A stretch of 64,000 bases of DNA from Blautia sp. GTDB taxonomy: Bacteria > Bacillota > Clostridia > Lachnospirales > Lachnospiraceae. A program made the position numbers and the translations under genes. Positions within the stretch are counted from its first letter, which is position 1; each line of letters starts with the position of its first letter. Positions 61,915-64,000 of the stretch are shown in pieces. The notes under the pieces were generated by a model. That model did no database searches. It had not been told where the DNA came from and was given only the letters and a program-made list of their open reading frames with translations. Location of the stretch: the NCBI GenBank assembly GCA_021772055.1, contig JAETNR010000006.1:56720-120719 (forward strand), read 5' to 3'.

Positions 61915-62544
61915 TTACACTTCTTTTATACAAAGGGGAATGAGATCCGCAGGCTTTTGGATTGCTGCATAAGGGTGTTCTACCCGGCCGAAACCGTAAG
62001 AAGCGAAGATAAACGGAACGCCTGCTTCCTCACAGGCTTTATAATCCCCCATGGTATCTCCTACATAAACAGGGGCTTTCAGATGATGCTCCCTGACGAT
62101 TTGGCGGATATTGGTTCCCTTTGCCATGCCCGTATCTCCCGGGCACAGATGATCAGTAAAATATTTTCCAAAACCTGTTGCCTTTAGAAATACTTCAATA
62201 TAACCTGCCTGGCAATTGCTTACGATAAATAACGGATACTGTCCGGACAATGCAGCCAGAGTCTCTTCCAGATCTTCATAAAGAGGTGCGCATTGGCGAA
62301 GAAGGGCTTCATGTTCTGCCTGGCAGCAGGCATCAATGATACGAAGCTGCTCCTCCTCTGAAAACTCCGGGAATAAAGCCTTCGCAATATCCGGCAGGAG
62401 CTGGCCGAACAAAGACATCAGCCTTTCTGAAGTAATTGTGATATCCAGCTTTTCAGTCTGCTGAAGATAAGCGGTCCAGGCTTTTGCCACAATAGCAGTA
62501 GAATCCCATAAGGTACCGTCCACATCAAAAATAATCCCATCCAT
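61915..62544 (-). CDS. HAD-superfamily phosphatase (phosphoglycolate phosphatase-like)
   Basis: A 209-residue Gph/PGMB-type HAD hydrolase. Motif I DGIIFDVDGTLWDS holds the nucleophile Asp and acid/base Asp; motif II LFIVSNCQAG; Lys in motif III near GMAKGTNIRQIV; motif IV VYVGDTMGDYKACEEAGVPF. A helical cap (about 15-80) selects the substrate, which is unknown. The frame runs upstream to 62688, but ATG 62544 behind an AGGA-containing leader gives the standard N-terminus. It reads away from the P1 peptidase gene. Confidence 0.87.
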   Translation of the reverse strand: MDGIIFDVDGTLWDSTAIVAKAWTAYLQQTEKLDITITSERLMSLFGQLLPDIAKALFPEFSEEEQLRIIDACCQAEHEALLRQCAPLYEDLEETLAALSGQYPLFIVSNCQAGYIEVFLKATGFGKYFTDHLCPGDTGMAKGTNIRQIVREHHLKAPVYVGDTMGDYKACEEAGVPFIFASYGFGRVEHPYAAIQKPADLIPLCIKEV

Positions 62545-62628
62545 TCCTGCAAATCCTTTCTTTCTAAAATCAATGTCATAGGTTATATTAAAGGAAAATA
62601 CGGAAAAAAGCAACCTCAAAAAAATGTG

Positions 62629-62659
62629 TTGACAAAGGAGGACAGGCTGACAGTATAAT
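62629..62659 (+). promoter_or_regulatory. Candidate promoter for the P1 peptidase gene
   Basis: TTGACA (62629-62634), 19-bp spacer, TATAAT (62654-62659). Both boxes are perfect but the spacing is long. Confidence 0.5.
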
Positions 62660-62700
62660 ACAAAAAGAATAGAAATGACTGACAACAAGGAGGAGAAAAA

Positions 62701-63753
62701 ATGGGACTACCAGAAAACAGCGGTTTTGATCTGTATTCCAGATGGCAGCATGGAGTGAGAAACCTGATCAGTGATGTTCCGGGGGTAAAAGTAGGCCATG
62801 CAACCATTCATGAGGGAGATGCACATACAGGAGTCACAGCGGTGATTCCCCATGAAGGGAATCTATTCAGGGATAAGGTGATGGCCGGAGTATCGGTGAT
62901 CAATGGATTCGGAAAGAGCACGGGTCTTGTACAGATTGAAGAACTTGGCACCATTGAAACCCCCATCATACTTACCAATACGTTCGGGGTGGGAACAGCC
63001 TTAAATGCATTGGTGAAATATATGCTGGAACAAAACAGGGATATCGGAATTCTGACAGGAACCGTAAACGGCGTTGTTACGGAATGCAATGACGGGTGGC
63101 TGAATGATATCCGCGGCATGCATGTAAAGGAAGAACATGTAAGGGAAGCTCTGGAAAACGCTTCTGAGGATTTTCAAGAGGGTGCCATAGGCGGCGGTAC
63201 CGGAATGGTGTGCCAGGGCCTGAAGGGCGGAATCGGCTCTGCTTCCAGAATTCTCGAGGTTGATGGGCAGACGTACACCATAGGCGCCCTGGTGATGTCA
63301 AATTTTGGGGCGCCGGGGAATCTTGTAATCGGCGGAAAGCATTATGATACCGGAAAATGCAGAGCGGATTCCCAAAAGGAGAGGGAGCCTGATAAGGGCT
63401 CCATCATTATTGTGATCGCAACGGATATTCCTCTTTGCGAGAGACAGCTGAAAAGAGTGGCCAGACGTTCCATGATAAGCCTTGGAAGAACAGGGTCTTA
63501 CTGTGGAAACGGAAGCGGCGACATCGCTGTTGCATTTACTACAGGAAACAGGGTGGAACACTACAGTAAGGAAAATATTCTGAATATGAGAACGTTTTAT
63601 GACGCCAATATGGACATGGTTTTTGAAGCTGCTGTGGAAGCTGTGGAGGAGGCAATCGTCAGCTCCCTTTATCATGGAAAAACCCTGACCGGTATTCGTG
63701 GGAATAAAGCGATGGGATTTTTGGAGTTTTTGGAAAAGTATGAGGCGGAATAG
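62701..63753 (+). CDS. P1-family (DmpA-type) peptidase
   Basis: A 350-residue cytoplasmic Ntn-type hydrolase of MEROPS family S58 (DmpA/BapA), whose members are aminopeptidases that self-cleave into two chains. Signatures are NLISDVPGVKVGHATIHEGD, HTGVTAVIPHEGNLFRDKVM, AGVSVINGFGKSTGLVQIEE, IGGGTGMVCQGLKGGIGSAS and GALVMSNFGAPGNLVIGG, the region around the processing site. A GGAGG site lies before the ATG. The single gene has its own promoter. The natural substrate is unknown. Confidence 0.92.
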   Translation: MGLPENSGFDLYSRWQHGVRNLISDVPGVKVGHATIHEGDAHTGVTAVIPHEGNLFRDKVMAGVSVINGFGKSTGLVQIEELGTIETPIILTNTFGVGTALNALVKYMLEQNRDIGILTGTVNGVVTECNDGWLNDIRGMHVKEEHVREALENASEDFQEGAIGGGTGMVCQGLKGGIGSASRILEVDGQTYTIGALVMSNFGAPGNLVIGGKHYDTGKCRADSQKEREPDKGSIIIVIATDIPLCERQLKRVARRSMISLGRTGSYCGNGSGDIAVAFTTGNRVEHYSKENILNMRTFYDANMDMVFEAAVEAVEEAIVSSLYHGKTLTGIRGNKAMGFLEFLEKYEAE

Positions 63754-63802
63754 GATAATATTCTGAAATGTCTGTTTTTAGTAATATTTGTAAGATTTTT
63801 TA

Positions 63803-63831
63803 TTGACAGAAGGAAATTTATGATATAAACT
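63803..63831 (+). promoter_or_regulatory. Strong-looking promoter directly before a terminator
   Basis: TTGACA (63803-63808), 17-bp spacer, TAAACT (63826-63831). The expected start site near 63838 is only a few bases before the hairpin at 63843. Confidence 0.55.
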
Positions 63832-63842
63832 ATAAAAAATAC

Positions 63843-63877
63843 GACGGAGTATCTTGTGGCAAGTACTCCGTCTTTTT
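63843..63877 (+). terminator. Terminator at the right edge
   Basis: GACGGAGTA (63843-63851) pairs perfectly with TACTCCGTC (63864-63872), followed by five T. Confidence 0.85.
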
Positions 63878-64000
63878 AAGTTAATCTCCTGTGCCAGTTC
63901 GCAGACATATCTGAAAACTTTTTGCTCTAATGTCTTGAAAGATACCAGCTTTTCTTCTACAATAGATTTCATCATACAGACTCCTTTACGTGTTTTTCTC

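Larger units (their letters stand above)
63778..63975 (-). pseudogene. Apparent N-terminal remnant of an ISLre2/UPF0236-type transposase
   Basis: A 65-codon frame read leftward, with an AAAGGAG site before ATG 63975 (63972 also possible). The first 30 residues (IVEEKLVSFKTLEQKVFRYV and then CELAQEI) look like the N-terminus of ISLre2-family (UPF0236) transposases, which are about 450 residues. After residue 31 the similarity ends abruptly and the frame runs through the + strand terminator. I read it as a broken copy of which only the 5' end is left. The match is from memory, so moderately sure. Confidence 0.45.

Noticed and set aside
1..64000. tRNA, rRNA, tmRNA, RNase P and SRP RNA genes
   Set aside because: No cloverleaf, TTCGA-type T-loop context or conserved cores of these RNAs were recognised in the gaps.

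Overview
The window looks like chromosomal DNA of a spore-forming, low-to-moderate GC member of the Lachnospiraceae (Clostridia). The reasons are the nusB-xseA-xseB-ispA-dxs-tlyA-nadK-argR-recN-spoIVB gene order, spo0A, spoIIM, coat-F genes, AGGAGG-type ribosome sites and shared-ATPase sugar ABC systems. I cannot name the species. No rRNA, tRNA, CRISPR array, prophage or plasmid functions were seen.

Region 1 (1-11291): the 3' end of prfC, an Asp23/Gls24 gene, then a tight operon nusB-xseA-xseB-ispA-dxs-tlyA-nadK-argR-recN (isoprenoid precursors, exonuclease VII, rRNA methylation, NAD kinase, arginine repressor, recombination), a terminator, and spoIVB. Region 2 (11292-21022): about 10 kb of accessory DNA that separates spoIVB from spo0A, which are neighbours in many endospore formers. 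It holds a candidate structured RNA (best guess: raiA-like), an AAA-ATPase/PD-(D/E)XK gene, and a sugar module (YesN/YesM-type two-component pair, binding protein, two permeases, GH63-like hydrolase). Region 3 (21023-28253): spo0A, glgA, two small spore-coat-type genes, then recA-recX-rny, with a degenerate ~44-bp tandem repeat and an SOS box before recA.

Region 4 (28295-37401): a second sugar module: arabinose-isomerase-like enzyme, divergent AraC regulator, binding protein, two permeases and a GH106-like hydrolase, probably for rhamnose- or deoxysugar-containing glycans. Neither sugar module has its own ATPase, and neither binding protein shows a lipobox. Region 5 (37467-42021): spoIIM, xerD, a DAHP synthase and a SpoVB/MurJ-like flippase. 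Between the last two lies a striking ~300-bp imperfect inverted repeat (136-nt arms) that could fold into a very long hairpin.

Region 6 (42060-47797): the iron-sulfur/thiolation operon iscR-iscS-iscU-mnmA plus a P-type ATPase. Region 7 (47833-57712): an amylosucrase-like GH13 enzyme with ten 10-residue N-terminal repeats, a HisJ-type phosphatase, and the glycolytic run gap-pgk-tpiA-(hom)-gpmI. Region 8 (57743-64000): a MATE transporter, an L,D-transpeptidase with a long acidic repeat tail, a small membrane protein, a HAD phosphatase, a P1 peptidase, and at the right edge a promoter followed at once by a terminator next to an apparent remnant of an ISLre2-type transposase.

The observations most worth a second look are the giant hairpin at 40389-40684, the structured RNA at 11310-11556, the split spoIVB-spo0A neighbourhood, and the lysine-rich and acidic repeat tails on two otherwise ordinary enzymes.
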